Below are positions 1-8,284 of a DNA stretch of 30,665 nucleotides, piece after piece (positions within the stretch are counted from its first letter, which is position 1; the number at the start of each line of letters is the position of its first letter). The position numbers were made by a program, and so were the translations under genes. Location of the stretch: positions 1 to 30,665 of the forward strand of contig CAZTBG010000025.1 of assembly GCA_964611805.1 (NCBI GenBank). Reading direction: 5' to 3'. The stretch comes from W589 sp964611805. Lineage in GTDB: Bacteria > Chloroflexota > Dehalococcoidia > Dehalococcoidales > Fen-1064. The notes under the pieces are model-generated. The model saw nothing but the letters and a program-made list of their open reading frames with translations. It was not told where the DNA came from and did not search any database.

Positions 1-2
1 GA

Positions 3-182
3 GAAGGAGATGATAAGGAGCTGGCACAGAGTTTTGAAATGCTGGTCTCCTTTCTAAAATCTCCCGAGTCACGCAAGTTGCGTGACGAATCAGAAAAATA
101 CCTTGCTGAGGGGAAACAGGTGACCGTCATGATATCTCTTGAAGACGGTAAGCCAAAATACGAACTCAGAATAAATCAATAA
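3..182 (+). CDS. C-terminal end of an unidentified protein (5' partial)
   Basis: An open frame runs from the window edge to a TAA at 180-182, giving 59 residues of the C-terminus of a gene that starts outside the window. It is charged and hydrophilic and ends in KYELRINQ. I do not recognise a family. It lies 12 bases before the NifX-like gene on the same strand, so it may be the preceding gene of the Fe-S assembly cluster. The lack of competing stops and the tight spacing favour a real gene; function is unknown. Confidence 0.5.
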   Translation, partial: EGDDKELAQSFEMLVSFLKSPESRKLRDESEKYLAEGKQVTVMISLEDGKPKYELRINQ

Positions 183-194
183 ACGGAGGTTGTT

Positions 195-533
195 ATGAGA
201 TATGCGGTACCGGTAAGTGGCGGTACGGTCTCACCGCACTTTGGTCATTGCGAGCAGTTTGCCCTGTTCGATGTGGATGAGGAAACAAACAATATTTTGA
301 AAAAGGAACTCGTCACGTCACCAGAACACCAGCCCGGTCTTCTTCCTGAGTGGTTAGCAGAGCATGGTGTCTCCTTTGTGATTGCCGGCGGGATGGGCTC
401 CCGGGCGCAGAGCCTTTTCCAGCAAAATCGCATCGGAGTCATTCTCGGTGTCTTGGAAAGCGACCCGGAGAAGGCAGTCCTGAGTCACCTCAACGGACAA
501 CTGGCTACCGGGGACAACATTTGTGACCACTAA
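195..533 (+). CDS. NifX/NifB-type dinitrogenase iron-molybdenum cofactor domain protein
   Basis: A 112-residue single-domain protein of the family that includes NifX, NafY and the NifB C-terminus, and many small archaeal and anaerobe proteins of unclear function. Visible hallmarks are the N-terminal strand MRYAVPVSGGTVSPHFGHC, with the HFGHC-type turn, and the later glycine-rich VIAGGMGSRA. Length is normal for stand-alone members. ATG at 195 has a good Shine-Dalgarno (ACGGAGG, about 7 bases upstream). It is followed closely by an Mrp ATPase and an IscU-like scaffold, so a role in binding or passing on an Fe-S or metal cluster is likely. No nitrogenase genes are seen here, so nitrogen fixation should not be inferred. 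Confidence 0.88.
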   Translation: MRYAVPVSGGTVSPHFGHCEQFALFDVDEETNNILKKELVTSPEHQPGLLPEWLAEHGVSFVIAGGMGSRAQSLFQQNRIGVILGVLESDPEKAVLSHLNGQLATGDNICDH

Positions 534-552
534 AGAATGGGGAGAACAGAAT

Positions 553-1557
553 ATGATAACTGAGGAGCAAGTAAGCGAGGCCCTGGAGACAGTACTGGTG
601 CCTGCTGTTAAACGCAGCATCGTCGGGATGAACCTCGTACGTGAGGTCACCATTTCCGGCGAAGAAGTAAATGTCACTCTGTCTTCAACCGGATTGATTC
701 CGGGTGCACAAGACTGGATAGCGACCAGAGCCAAAGAAGCCATTGAGAAGCTGCCCGAAGTTAATGATGTGAAGGTAGAGTATACCGATGCCAAGGCAAA
801 AGACCTGAACCAAATCGGTCATTTTGTCGCCGTGATGAGCGGCAAGGGGGGAGTGGGCAAGTCCCTGGTGTCAAGCCTGTTCGCCATCGCCCTGAGGCGC
901 AAAGGCTATGATGTGGGCATTCTGGATGCCGATATCACCGGCCCGAGCATACCCAAGATGTTCGGCCTCAATGACCGGCCAAGTGGTAACGAGAGCGGGA
1001 TACTACCGGTGCTTTCGACTTCAGGCATAGAAATAATGTCCATTAACCTCCTCCTGCCCAGCGAAGATGACGCCGTCATCTGGCGAGGTCCTCTAATTGG
1101 GAACGCTATTAAGCAGTTTGGTGAAGACGTGCTCTGGGGCAAGCTTGACTATCTGATTGTTGACCTGCCCCCGGGTACTGCGGACGCACCGCTCACGCTG
1201 ATGCAGTCATTTCCTGTCTCGGGGGTAATCGTCGTCTTCACCCCCCAGGACCTGGTTGAAATGATTGTTCGGAAGGCCGTAAACATGGCCCGCAAAATGG
1301 AAAAGCGCGTTCTGGGCGTTGTGGAGAATATGAGTTATCTGTACGTACCGGAGATAGACAAAAAAATTGAGGTTTTTGGTAAGAGCCGGGGAGAAGAGAT
1401 GGCCCGCGCTGTCAATGCACCACTCCTGGGTCAGTTGCCGATAGACCCCGAGCTGGCCAGACTCTGCGACGAGGGTGGCATCGAACGCTATGACGGCGAA
1501 ATCGTTACCAGACTGGGTGAATCTCTCATCGAGGTGATGCCGGCTGCGGGTAACTAA
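553..1557 (+). CDS. mrp: Mrp/NBP35-family P-loop ATPase (Fe-S cluster carrier)
   Basis: A 334-residue protein with an N-terminal MIP18/DUF59 domain (about residues 1-85) and a C-terminal Mrp ATPase domain. The deviant Walker A SGKGGVGKS with its signature lysine, the DADITGPSIPKMFG block, the IWRGP segment and LIVDLPPGTAD are all present. The family binds and transfers Fe-S clusters in the cytoplasm. I chose ATG 553, with GGGGAG upstream, over an in-frame GTG at 523 that overlaps the preceding gene. Oddity: the CxxC pair that usually follows ENMSY and holds the bridging cluster is missing (the segment reads ENMSYLYVPEIDKK), and only one Cys remains in the whole protein. It may therefore act in a modified way or with a partner that supplies the ligands. 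Confidence 0.92.
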   Translation: MITEEQVSEALETVLVPAVKRSIVGMNLVREVTISGEEVNVTLSSTGLIPGAQDWIATRAKEAIEKLPEVNDVKVEYTDAKAKDLNQIGHFVAVMSGKGGVGKSLVSSLFAIALRRKGYDVGILDADITGPSIPKMFGLNDRPSGNESGILPVLSTSGIEIMSINLLLPSEDDAVIWRGPLIGNAIKQFGEDVLWGKLDYLIVDLPPGTADAPLTLMQSFPVSGVIVVFTPQDLVEMIVRKAVNMARKMEKRVLGVVENMSYLYVPEIDKKIEVFGKSRGEEMARAVNAPLLGQLPIDPELARLCDEGGIERYDGEIVTRLGESLIEVMPAAGN

Positions 1558-1572
1558 GCAGGAGATAAAAGA

Positions 1573-2016
1573 ATGTCTGCGGAATTTGATGAGCTTCAGG
1601 AATTAGTATCGGCGGATGCCCGCAATGTCTACTCTGATACGGTTATTGACCATGCCATGAACCCGAGAAACGTAGGCGCCATGCAATATGCTGACGGCTT
1701 TGCGAGTGTGACCGGCCCCTGCGGCGACACAATGGAGATATGGCTCGAGGTCAAGAATGATATTGTTGTCGGTGTTACCTTCATGACTGACGGCTGCGGA
1801 ACGACCATTGCCTCTGGCAGCATGATTACAGACATGGCGAAGGGTAAGAGCATAGTTGATGTTCAGAGGATTGACCAACAGGACGTCCTGGACGCTCTAG
1901 GCGGACTCCCACAGGAAAGCGAGCACTGTGCTCTTCTGGCAGCAAATACCCTCAAAGCAGCTATAAGAGACTACATCGCCATGAAGCGAGAGCCCTGGAA
2001 AAAAGCGTACCGTTGA
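1573..2016 (+). CDS. iscU: IscU/NifU N-terminal-type Fe-S cluster scaffold protein
   Basis: A 147-residue protein matching the U-type scaffold on which [2Fe-2S]/[4Fe-4S] clusters are built. The three ligand cysteines are in their usual places: GPCGDTMEIW, DGCGTTIASGSM and the EHCALLAANTL near the C-terminus. The N-terminal NPRNVG motif is also typical. GPCGD keeps the Asp that helps release the cluster. ATG 1573 follows AGGAGATAAAAGA. The gene follows the Mrp ATPase by 15 bases, so scaffold and carrier are probably co-transcribed. No cysteine desulfurase is in view. It ends 19 bases from the convergent ABC ATPase gene. Confidence 0.9.
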   Translation: MSAEFDELQELVSADARNVYSDTVIDHAMNPRNVGAMQYADGFASVTGPCGDTMEIWLEVKNDIVVGVTFMTDGCGTTIASGSMITDMAKGKSIVDVQRIDQQDVLDALGGLPQESEHCALLAANTLKAAIRDYIAMKREPWKKAYR

Positions 2017-2035
2017 GGGAAGTGTATTTATCTGA

Positions 2036-3142
2036 CTAATCGTAGATTGCTTTCTCTGTATTGATATCAAATGCATGCAGGTTATCCATGTTAAAGACCA
2101 GTTCTATATCTTGGCCCGGCCTGGCATTGGCTCTGGGGTCTAGCCGGGCAAGGAACTGATGTTTGCCGTTGACCAGATATACAAATAGTTCATTACCCAT
2201 TAGTTCAAGTACATCCACCTTAGCTGATACCGCAGCCGATGGGTCTATGCCTGAGGGCAGGAATTCTTTGGCGTGAATATCTTCTGGCCTTATGCCTAAT
2301 TTAAGCTTCTTCCCCAGATAGGCACGCAACATAGCCGCTTTCTGCGCCGGGACCGGTAACCGATAATCACCTGAGTCCAGATAAAGCGCATCTGTTTCTC
2401 CCTCAATTGTGACATCAAAGAAGTTCATCGCCGGACTGCCGATGAATCCGGCCACAAATACGTTTCCTGGTCTGGTATATAGCTCCTGAGGTGTCCCGAC
2501 CTGCTGCAGCACGCCCCTGTCCAGGACAGCAATGCGGCTGGCCATTGTCATGGCTTCTATCTGGTCATGAGTGACATAGATAAATGTGGTCTCTAAGCGC
2601 TGGTGGAGTTTAACAAGTTCAGCGCGAGTCTGTACCCTTAGCTTGGCGTCTAGATTGGACAATGGCTCGTCCAGCAAAAAGGCCGCTGGCTCGCGCACGA
2701 TGGCCCGGCCCAAAGCAACTCGCTGTCGCTGACCCCCGGATAGCTGGCGGGGTTTCCGCTTGAGTAGCTCATCGATACCCAGAATTCGCGCTGCTTCATT
2801 AACACGGCGGTTTATATCGGCCTTGGGGACTTTACGCAAGCTCAGACCGAAAGCCATGTTATCATAAACAGACATGTGCGGATACAGGGCATATGACTGA
2901 AATACCATGGCTATATTGCGGTCCTTTGACGGCACATCATTAACGAGCCGCTCCCCGATGTAAATGTCACCTTCGTTAGCCTCCTCTAGCCCCGATAGCA
3001 GACGCAATGCGGTGGACTTGCCACAGCCGGAGGGACCTACAAGAACAAGGAACTCCTTGTCCGGAATCTCCAGAGTAAGGTCATTGACCGCTACCGTCTC
3101 GCCAAATCGCTTGGTGACATTTTCAAAGCGTACTTCAGCCAT
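2036..3142 (-). CDS. Sugar ABC importer ATPase, MalK/UgpC/MsmX type
   Basis: A 368-residue ATPase that powers the importer encoded upstream. It shows Walker A GPSGCGKST, the Q-loop VFQSYALYPHMSV, the signature LSGGQRQR, Walker B with FLLDEPLSNLDAKLR, and the H-loop in YVTHDQIEAMTMA. The roughly 130-residue C-terminus is the OB/TOBE regulatory region typical of MalK-type subunits, with the GIRPEDI block. It is the last gene of a four-gene operon (lipoprotein, MalF-like, MalG-like, MalK-like). MalK-type ATPases often serve several sugar transporters, so the substrate cannot be read from this subunit. The start has only a weak ribosome site (GGCAAGTGG). Confidence 0.95.
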   Translation of the reverse strand: MAEVRFENVTKRFGETVAVNDLTLEIPDKEFLVLVGPSGCGKSTALRLLSGLEEANEGDIYIGERLVNDVPSKDRNIAMVFQSYALYPHMSVYDNMAFGLSLRKVPKADINRRVNEAARILGIDELLKRKPRQLSGGQRQRVALGRAIVREPAAFLLDEPLSNLDAKLRVQTRAELVKLHQRLETTFIYVTHDQIEAMTMASRIAVLDRGVLQQVGTPQELYTRPGNVFVAGFIGSPAMNFFDVTIEGETDALYLDSGDYRLPVPAQKAAMLRAYLGKKLKLGIRPEDIHAKEFLPSGIDPSAAVSAKVDVLELMGNELFVYLVNGKHQFLARLDPRANARPGQDIELVFNMDNLHAFDINTEKAIYD

Positions 3143-3193
3143 CCACTTGCCTCGCAGTAGAGATTTACCACCAGTTGAATTTTAAAACATTTT

Positions 3194-4084
3194 CTAGCCT
3201 TTTACAGCCCCGGCCGTGATGCCTTCCACGAAATACCTCTGTAAGGCAAGAAATATGACTAGGGGTAGTATCATGGAAATAAAAGCAGCGGCCGTAAGTA
3301 ACTGCCATTGGGTCCCGAACGAACTCACCAGGTTGTTTATGGTGACTGTCATCGGGGCTTTGGCGGGGTCCTGAAGGTAGACCAGCGCCACCAGCAGGTC
3401 ATTCCATACCCAGAGGAACTGGAAAATAGCCAGCGAAGCCACGGCCGGTACTGATAGAGGCAATACCAGCCGGAAAAAGACACGCAGGTTAGAGGCACCA
3501 TCAAGATAGGCTGACTCGAGCAGTTCCTTGGGCAATTGCGCAAAGAAATTGCGTAGCAAAAATACACAGAAAGGCAACCCGTAAGCTGTATGTGCTAGCC
3601 AGATACCCGGGAAGGAACCAACAAGGTTTATGTTGGTAAGCAAACGCAGTACAGGTATCAGGGTCATCTGAATCGGCACTACCAGGAGGGCTACCACAAA
3701 CATGAAGAGGATATCGCGTCCACGAAATTTCATCCAGGCAAAGGCGAAGGCGGCGAAACCAGCCACCAGAATCGGAATAATAGTGCCGGGGATGGATATT
3801 ATAAGGCTGTTTACGAAGCTTCGCGCCATCCCGTTCTGAGAAAGAACAGAACTGTAGTTTTGCAATGTGAAGTCAAAAGGGGTCTGAAAGGCAGTCCACC
3901 ATCCGGTGCTGGAGACCGCAGTGGAGGGGCGAAATGAGCTGACGAGGAGTCCAAATGCCGGTGTCATCCACAGAAGTGCGACAATTATTATGACGGCGTG
4001 GAGGGGAAGGCGTGAGACCAACCCCTTAAGAGTCGCCATGAAGCCCTGTGGGCCAGCACTAGATTGCGTCCCTCTTATATTCAC
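3194..4084 (-). CDS. Carbohydrate ABC importer permease, MalG type
   Basis: A 296-residue inner-membrane permease with six predicted spans. The cytoplasmic EAA loop that docks the ATPase reads ESAYLDGASNLRVFFRLVLP, the MalG-type form, and the gene ends in EGITAGAVKG, characteristic of the MalG side of CUT1 transporters. Its ATG overlaps the end of the MalF-like gene by four bases (ATGA), implying translational coupling. The substrate is inferred only as a sugar or related compound. Confidence 0.94.
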   Translation of the reverse strand: MNIRGTQSSAGPQGFMATLKGLVSRLPLHAVIIIVALLWMTPAFGLLVSSFRPSTAVSSTGWWTAFQTPFDFTLQNYSSVLSQNGMARSFVNSLIISIPGTIIPILVAGFAAFAFAWMKFRGRDILFMFVVALLVVPIQMTLIPVLRLLTNINLVGSFPGIWLAHTAYGLPFCVFLLRNFFAQLPKELLESAYLDGASNLRVFFRLVLPLSVPAVASLAIFQFLWVWNDLLVALVYLQDPAKAPMTVTINNLVSSFGTQWQLLTAAAFISMILPLVIFLALQRYFVEGITAGAVKG

Positions 4085-5055
4085 CCGCTTTCCTCCTGCG
4101 ACCGGAACCTTCTAATGTTGACCAGCATAATAGGGATAATGGCCAGCAACAGTATCACTGCAAGGGCACCCGCAATCCCGAAATCACGGTAATTGAACAT
4201 TTCCTTGTACATTAAAGTGGCGACAACGTCCGTATTATAGTTACCGGCCGTCATGACCCAAACGATATCAAATTTCTTCAGTGCCTGTATTATCAACGTA
4301 GTAGCCACCACGGCGATGGTCGGGGCGAGTATTGGCAGAATGATGCGCCGGAATACCTGCCATTCGCTGGCACCGTCCACCCGGGCAGCTTCGATGACCT
4401 CGCTAGGTATCCCTTTGAGACCGGCTGAGAGGATTACCATGGCAAATCCGGTCCACATCCAGACCCCCACAGCAACCAGGGCAAAGTTGTTGGTATGTAG
4501 CGGCGTAGGCAGAGTCAGTGCCGTATAGGGAAGCTTCTGGTCCACCAGCCAGGCGATCGGGGGAAGACCGAGGTTCGTTCCGGCAGCATTCAACAGGCCA
4601 ATTTGGGTGAAGCCTTCGGGTCTATATGCGTAGACGAATTTCCAGATGACCGCTGCCGCCACGAACGATATGGCCATTGGTATGAAAATGAATGCTTTGG
4701 CAGCACTCTCGTAGCGGACGCGCCCGGTAAGTACCGCCAATATTACCCCAAGACCAACTGCAAGAAAAGTGAACAGGGTCAACCAGAGCACGTTGTTCAG
4801 AAGGGCATGCTGGGTGATACTGTTCGTTAGTGTGTGAGCGTAGTTATCAAAACCGACGTAGGCTGTAGAGTTGGCATTCATAAAGCTCAGGCGAATGGTA
4901 TCGACTACTGGATAGACTAGGAAAACGACAACGAATACCAAAGCTGGCAATAACCAAAGCCAGTGCATATAGTTCCTTCGACGATGTCTTCTGGCTCTCT
5001 GCCCGCCGGTTAGTCGCCACTTTGTCAGCACGCGAGTCAAGGGATTTCGCATCAC
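4081..5055 (-). CDS. Carbohydrate ABC importer permease, MalF type
   Basis: A 324-residue permease partner with an Arg-rich cytoplasmic N-terminus followed by a first span around residues 30-50 and further spans throughout. The EAA loop reads EAARVDGASEWQVF. It pairs with the MalG-like permease in the membrane to form the channel. It is placed between the solute-binding lipoprotein, 67 bases upstream, and the MalG-like gene, which it overlaps. The N-terminal RARRHRRR stretch is strongly basic, consistent with the inside-positive rule. Confidence 0.94.
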   Translation of the reverse strand: MMRNPLTRVLTKWRLTGGQRARRHRRRNYMHWLWLLPALVFVVVFLVYPVVDTIRLSFMNANSTAYVGFDNYAHTLTNSITQHALLNNVLWLTLFTFLAVGLGVILAVLTGRVRYESAAKAFIFIPMAISFVAAAVIWKFVYAYRPEGFTQIGLLNAAGTNLGLPPIAWLVDQKLPYTALTLPTPLHTNNFALVAVGVWMWTGFAMVILSAGLKGIPSEVIEAARVDGASEWQVFRRIILPILAPTIAVVATTLIIQALKKFDIVWVMTAGNYNTDVVATLMYKEMFNYRDFGIAGALAVILLLAIIPIMLVNIRRFRSQEESG

Positions 5056-5122
5056 AGGTTCTCCAGACAGGCTGCTCCGGAGGCGGCCCCTATGAGCCGC
5101 CCCCGGAAAAATCTACTGACTA

Positions 5123-6412
5123 CTAATAGGAGGTTTGGGCCACTGATTCAATGTTTGCCAGAATGCTATCAAGCTGCGATGGGTCTTGCAGATAATCAAG
5201 TACACCTGCCCACCAGGCTGCCTGCACTGCGGAGGGCATGGCGTCTCCGGCACCGAAGCGGAATAGGGTAGCTTGGGTAAGCTGCTGGGCAGCAGCACGG
5301 GTGAGTACATCGGGATAAGCATCCAGGCTCACCTTGTTGTTTACTGAAGTAAAACCGCCTCGCTCGACCCAGATTGTCTGGGCATCTGCCGTAGCCAAGT
5401 ACTCGACAAAGGAACGGACAGCCGGCGTGTCATTAAAGACAACTACAATGTCAGCACCACCGGTTACACCCCCTGAATATTGTGCCGTTATCGTCGGGAA
5501 GGGGAAGAAGGCGTAATCCTCTCCGGCTACCGCATCCGGAAACTGGGCGGAAATAAAGCCGGCGGCGAAGTCTCCCAGATAGTCCATGGCTGCCATTGGC
5601 GGGGTCTCGAAGGGGAGGTAAGTGCCGTCCTGGAAATTGGTGGCCAGAACGGCAGTGGCACCACCCGGTACGTAGCCAGGGGTAAGGGCTACCGTGCCGA
5701 ACATCTGCCACACATCCTTTACCCTCGAGTCTGTCCACGGGATTTCGTGATTAACAAGCTGGTCGTAGACATCTCCTCCATACTTGCGCAGCAGGATTTC
5801 CGCCATCCAGTCGGTTGCCGCCCAGCCGCTAGCTGCTCCGCTCTCTATAGCGATTGACCACGGTGCGGCGGGGACCTTCCCTTCGGCAACGATTTGGTCG
5901 GAAAGGGCTATCATGTCATCCCAGGTTTCGGGGACTGTCCAGCCGTTAGCCGAGAAGACCTTGGGGTTATACCATACAGTACCCTTGTCTGCGGCTTTCA
6001 TAAAAATGGCATAAAGATGTTCATTGACAGTGCCAAGGTCAACCCATCCCTGGGCATAGTCCTGGTTTATCTGGGTCATGTCCAGGAAAGAGTCCAGGGC
6101 GATAAGGTCGCCCGCATCGGCAAACTCCTTCATCAGCCCGGGGTTAGGTAAAATGGCGACATCAGGCGGATTACCGGCCTGAATGCGGGTCGTCAGGATA
6201 GCAGTCAGGTCCCGGGTACCGGTGAAGGACATATAATAGCCGGTGTCATCCTCCCAGGGTGCCACCATTGCCTGGAAGCTGTCATACTCTTCGCCTCCCC
6301 ATACCCCCAGCACCTCTACACCCCCCGCAGTTGATGACTTGCATGACGTTAGAGTGGCCAGCAGTAATAGTGGGATGATTATATACAGCAGACGCTTGTT
6401 AAATTTTTTCAT
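5123..6412 (-). CDS. Extracellular solute-binding lipoprotein (family 1, CUT1 sugar type)
   Basis: The substrate-capturing lipoprotein of the importer. From ATG 6412 it is 429 residues and begins with a lipoprotein signal: a basic n-region, a Leu/Ile-rich core and the lipobox LTSC with Cys24. I chose this start over an upstream ATG at 6457 because AAGGAGGTG lies just before it and the signal then begins correctly. The mature part resembles family 1 sugar-binding proteins: a GVWGGEE start, TRIQAGNPPDVAI, the VWYNPKVFSANG block and VPETWDDM. First gene of the operon. Alpha-glucoside-type binding is a possibility but not demonstrable from the sequence. Confidence 0.92.
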   Translation of the reverse strand: MKKFNKRLLYIIIPLLLLATLTSCKSSTAGGVEVLGVWGGEEYDSFQAMVAPWEDDTGYYMSFTGTRDLTAILTTRIQAGNPPDVAILPNPGLMKEFADAGDLIALDSFLDMTQINQDYAQGWVDLGTVNEHLYAIFMKAADKGTVWYNPKVFSANGWTVPETWDDMIALSDQIVAEGKVPAAPWSIAIESGAASGWAATDWMAEILLRKYGGDVYDQLVNHEIPWTDSRVKDVWQMFGTVALTPGYVPGGATAVLATNFQDGTYLPFETPPMAAMDYLGDFAAGFISAQFPDAVAGEDYAFFPFPTITAQYSGGVTGGADIVVVFNDTPAVRSFVEYLATADAQTIWVERGGFTSVNNKVSLDAYPDVLTRAAAQQLTQATLFRFGAGDAMPSAVQAAWWAGVLDYLQDPSQLDSILANIESVAQTSY

Positions 6413-6440
6413 TTGGCACCTCCTTAAGTCCAAATCTCCA

Positions 6441-6482
6441 GAGTAATTACTCGTCATTATTTTGACGGTTTGGGGGTTACAA
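6441..6482 (-). promoter_or_regulatory. Candidate promoter and palindromic operator of the sugar ABC operon
   Basis: Reading the minus strand, TTGTAA (6477-6482) and TAATGA (6454-6459) are 17 bases apart, a plausible weak -35/-10 pair. Immediately downstream is the perfect 12-bp palindrome GAGTAATTACTC at 6441-6452, and just upstream of that a CGTCA/TGACG inverted repeat at 6453-6468. A palindrome at the start of the transcript suggests a repressor site. No regulator gene is adjacent. Confidence 0.35.
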
Positions 6483-7335
6483 AACCATAAAATATCGGTA
6501 TAAAAGATTACATTTTTATATAATTTCGTTAAGGGGCGAACTTAGTCAGGTAACCATTACCATCACCAGACTCTCAACTAACTTACCCAACAACAATGTG
6601 AGCCATTATCCCAGAGCAGAAGGGGTGATTGGCTTACCTAGTCGACATCACTTTCTTCGCAATGCAGGGGTTACCCCAACTACCGATTTGTTTGTAAAGG
6701 TTGTCTTCCTCCTGCGACACAGTAAGTAGGTGCATTGGAAGAAGGTCGTATACTACATAAGCTAGTCGTAACCAGAGGTAAAACGATTGCTGATGAAAAA
6801 GCTATATGCATTAAAGAGTCTGGCTCCCCGGGCAGGACTCTAACCCACACAACCTAGCGGCTGCGGAGCGCTGGTTGCAAGCGTGGAACAGGCACCAGCG
6901 ATGCCCGAACCAGCCTTAACTCTGAGTCGATTCATCAGCTCGACCTTCTGGCTGTTGATGTCCTCTACTAGATAAGACATACGAGTAAACTCCGTACGTG
7001 CAATTGTCTTAATAATACCCCGGTCTTGCTTCTGAACCCCTTATCCCCACGGGTCATAAAATCACTCGTATATTTCGCCGGATGTACAACAATTTGAAAC
7101 ATTCCTGACCCCTGGATTCAAATGTTTAGACACTTCAGATAAACCAGATTTATTTACTTAGCCACTAGTATTAGGTCGGAAGATGCCCTTTCAATCTTGG
7201 ACATGTAGGATAATATCAGATAACTATCCTGACTAACGTACCATTACTTTTCTACCACGTAGACTACAAAATGAGAATATCTTAATAGTAAAAGTGCTGT
7301 AACAGTTAAATTTGTAACAAAGGTGCTACATAGAT
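6483..7335. other. Non-coding stretch upstream of the island genes
   Basis: About 850 bases with no convincing reading frame on either strand. It is AT-rich at the left end and near 7100-7335. It holds the tRNA-Asn-like remnant described separately (6821-6860) and, just before the HTH gene, two direct copies of TGTAACA at 7298-7304 and 7313-7319, spaced 15 bases, which could be a regulator site. I see no intact RNA gene. Confidence 0.5.
6821..6860 (-). pseudogene. Degenerate 3' fragment of tRNA-Asn (possible att scar)
   Basis: On the minus strand this 40-base stretch carries the T-arm, the 3' acceptor strand CCGGGGA, the discriminator G and CCA of a tRNA, matching the intact tRNA-Asn at 13324-13398 at roughly 33 of 38 aligned positions, including the preceding CCGCTAGG. 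The 5' half of a tRNA is absent: no TCCCTGG-like acceptor strand and no D-arm. It lies in the same orientation as the intact gene, so the two form a direct repeat 6.5 kb apart, the arrangement left by an element that integrated into a tRNA 3' end. Confidence 0.6.
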
Positions 7336-7560
7336 ATGGATTTGGACGGGCAAGTAATAATGACAACTAATGAGGTCGCTGACTTCCTCAAGATACACGT
7401 CGGTTCCGTCAGGAAGTGGAGTCGCACCGGTATGCTCAAAGGATACCGCCTGGGTGACCGTGGCGACTGGAGATACCTGAGTGGGGACGTACTTGCCTTT
7501 TTACAAGGAAATAACGGATTGCTTACAGAAGCAGTTGATGTCGGGACAAAAGAACGTTAG
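7336..7560 (+). CDS. Small excisionase-like / MerR-type HTH DNA-binding protein
   Basis: A 74-residue protein made almost wholly of a winged-helix of the excisionase (HTH_17) type: TTNEVADFLKIHVGSVRKW gives the helix-turn-helix, followed by the wing with YRLGDRGDWRYLSGDVLAF. Such proteins act as recombination directionality factors in mobile elements or as small regulators (BldC-like). Its position next to the tRNA-derived repeat fits an element accessory gene, while its closeness to the archaellin genes (79 bases before the first) also allows a role as their regulator. No integrase gene is present in the window. The ribosome site (AAAGGTG) is moderate. Confidence 0.75.
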   Translation: MDLDGQVIMTTNEVADFLKIHVGSVRKWSRTGMLKGYRLGDRGDWRYLSGDVLAFLQGNNGLLTEAVDVGTKER

Positions 7561-7638
7561 TACATGCGTTACCAACTCCACGAGAGAGAGCAAAGACAAA
7601 AAATACACGAACCGCAAAATCGGCTAAAGGAAGACTCA

Positions 7639-8241
7639 ATGTTAAAGAAAGCCTACCGTGACGAGGGAGGCATAACTGGACTCGAGACCGCAATTATCCT
7701 TATTGCATTCGTAGTAGTAGCCTCAGTATTCGCCTATACGGTACTGTCAGCCGGGATATTCTCCTCTCAGAAAGCAAAGGAGGCTATCTACTCAGGCCTG
7801 GAAGAAGTCAGGGCGTCACTGTCTTTAAAGGGCAGCATTGTGGCTGAAGACACTGATGCCGATGACGACGTTGACCAGTTGGTATTCATCGTTGCCTTAG
7901 CACTGGAAGGTGAGGCAATCGACTTTACCATACCGACCGACGCCGATACCGATGGCATAGCTGACGATGACAGCCAGAACGTCGTCGTCATCTCGTATTC
8001 CGACCAGACACAACGTATCGATGACATTAATTGGAGTTTCACACCTCTCGGCAAGGATGATGGCGATTCCCTGCTGGAGCCGGGAGAGAAGTATGAAATT
8101 ACGGTTGACCTGAGTGCCATGGATGGTGATATCGTCACTTATACCACATTCATGCTCGAGATCAAACCACCAAATGGTAGCGTGCTCATGATAGAGAAGG
8201 CGACCGGAGGGGTCGTCGATGACATCATGATTCTCAACTAG
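7639..8241 (+). CDS. Archaellin (FlaB-like) / class III signal-peptide pilin, copy 1
   Basis: A 200-residue filament-type protein. After a short charged leader ending RDEGG, the segment GITGLETAIILIAF begins a hydrophobic helix followed by SQKAKEAIYSGL. This arrangement matches crenarchaeal archaellins, whose mature start reads like AGLDTAIILIAF; processing would occur after a Gly, leaving Glu at position 5. The rest is a beta-rich, acidic extracellular domain with Asp-rich DTDADDDVDQ and PTDADTDGIADDD segments. ATG 7639 is chosen (AAAGGAAG upstream) over an upstream ATG at 7564. Archaellins are unusual in bacteria but have been recorded in Chloroflexota. The assembly machinery (FlaI/FlaJ-type) is not in the window. 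Confidence 0.82.
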   Translation: MLKKAYRDEGGITGLETAIILIAFVVVASVFAYTVLSAGIFSSQKAKEAIYSGLEEVRASLSLKGSIVAEDTDADDDVDQLVFIVALALEGEAIDFTIPTDADTDGIADDDSQNVVVISYSDQTQRIDDINWSFTPLGKDDGDSLLEPGEKYEITVDLSAMDGDIVTYTTFMLEIKPPNGSVLMIEKATGGVVDDIMILN

Positions 8242-8284
8242 GAGCTTGTGACACTACACCTGAGGCATACCAAAGGAGAAATCA

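Noticed and set aside
195..533. Nitrogen fixation locus
   Set aside because: The NifX-like domain occurs in many non-fixing anaerobes, and no nitrogenase or FeMo-cofactor genes are present.
6821..6900. Intact tRNA gene at the left island boundary
   Set aside because: Only the T-arm and 3' acceptor strand are tRNA-like; no complementary 5' acceptor strand or D-arm can be found.
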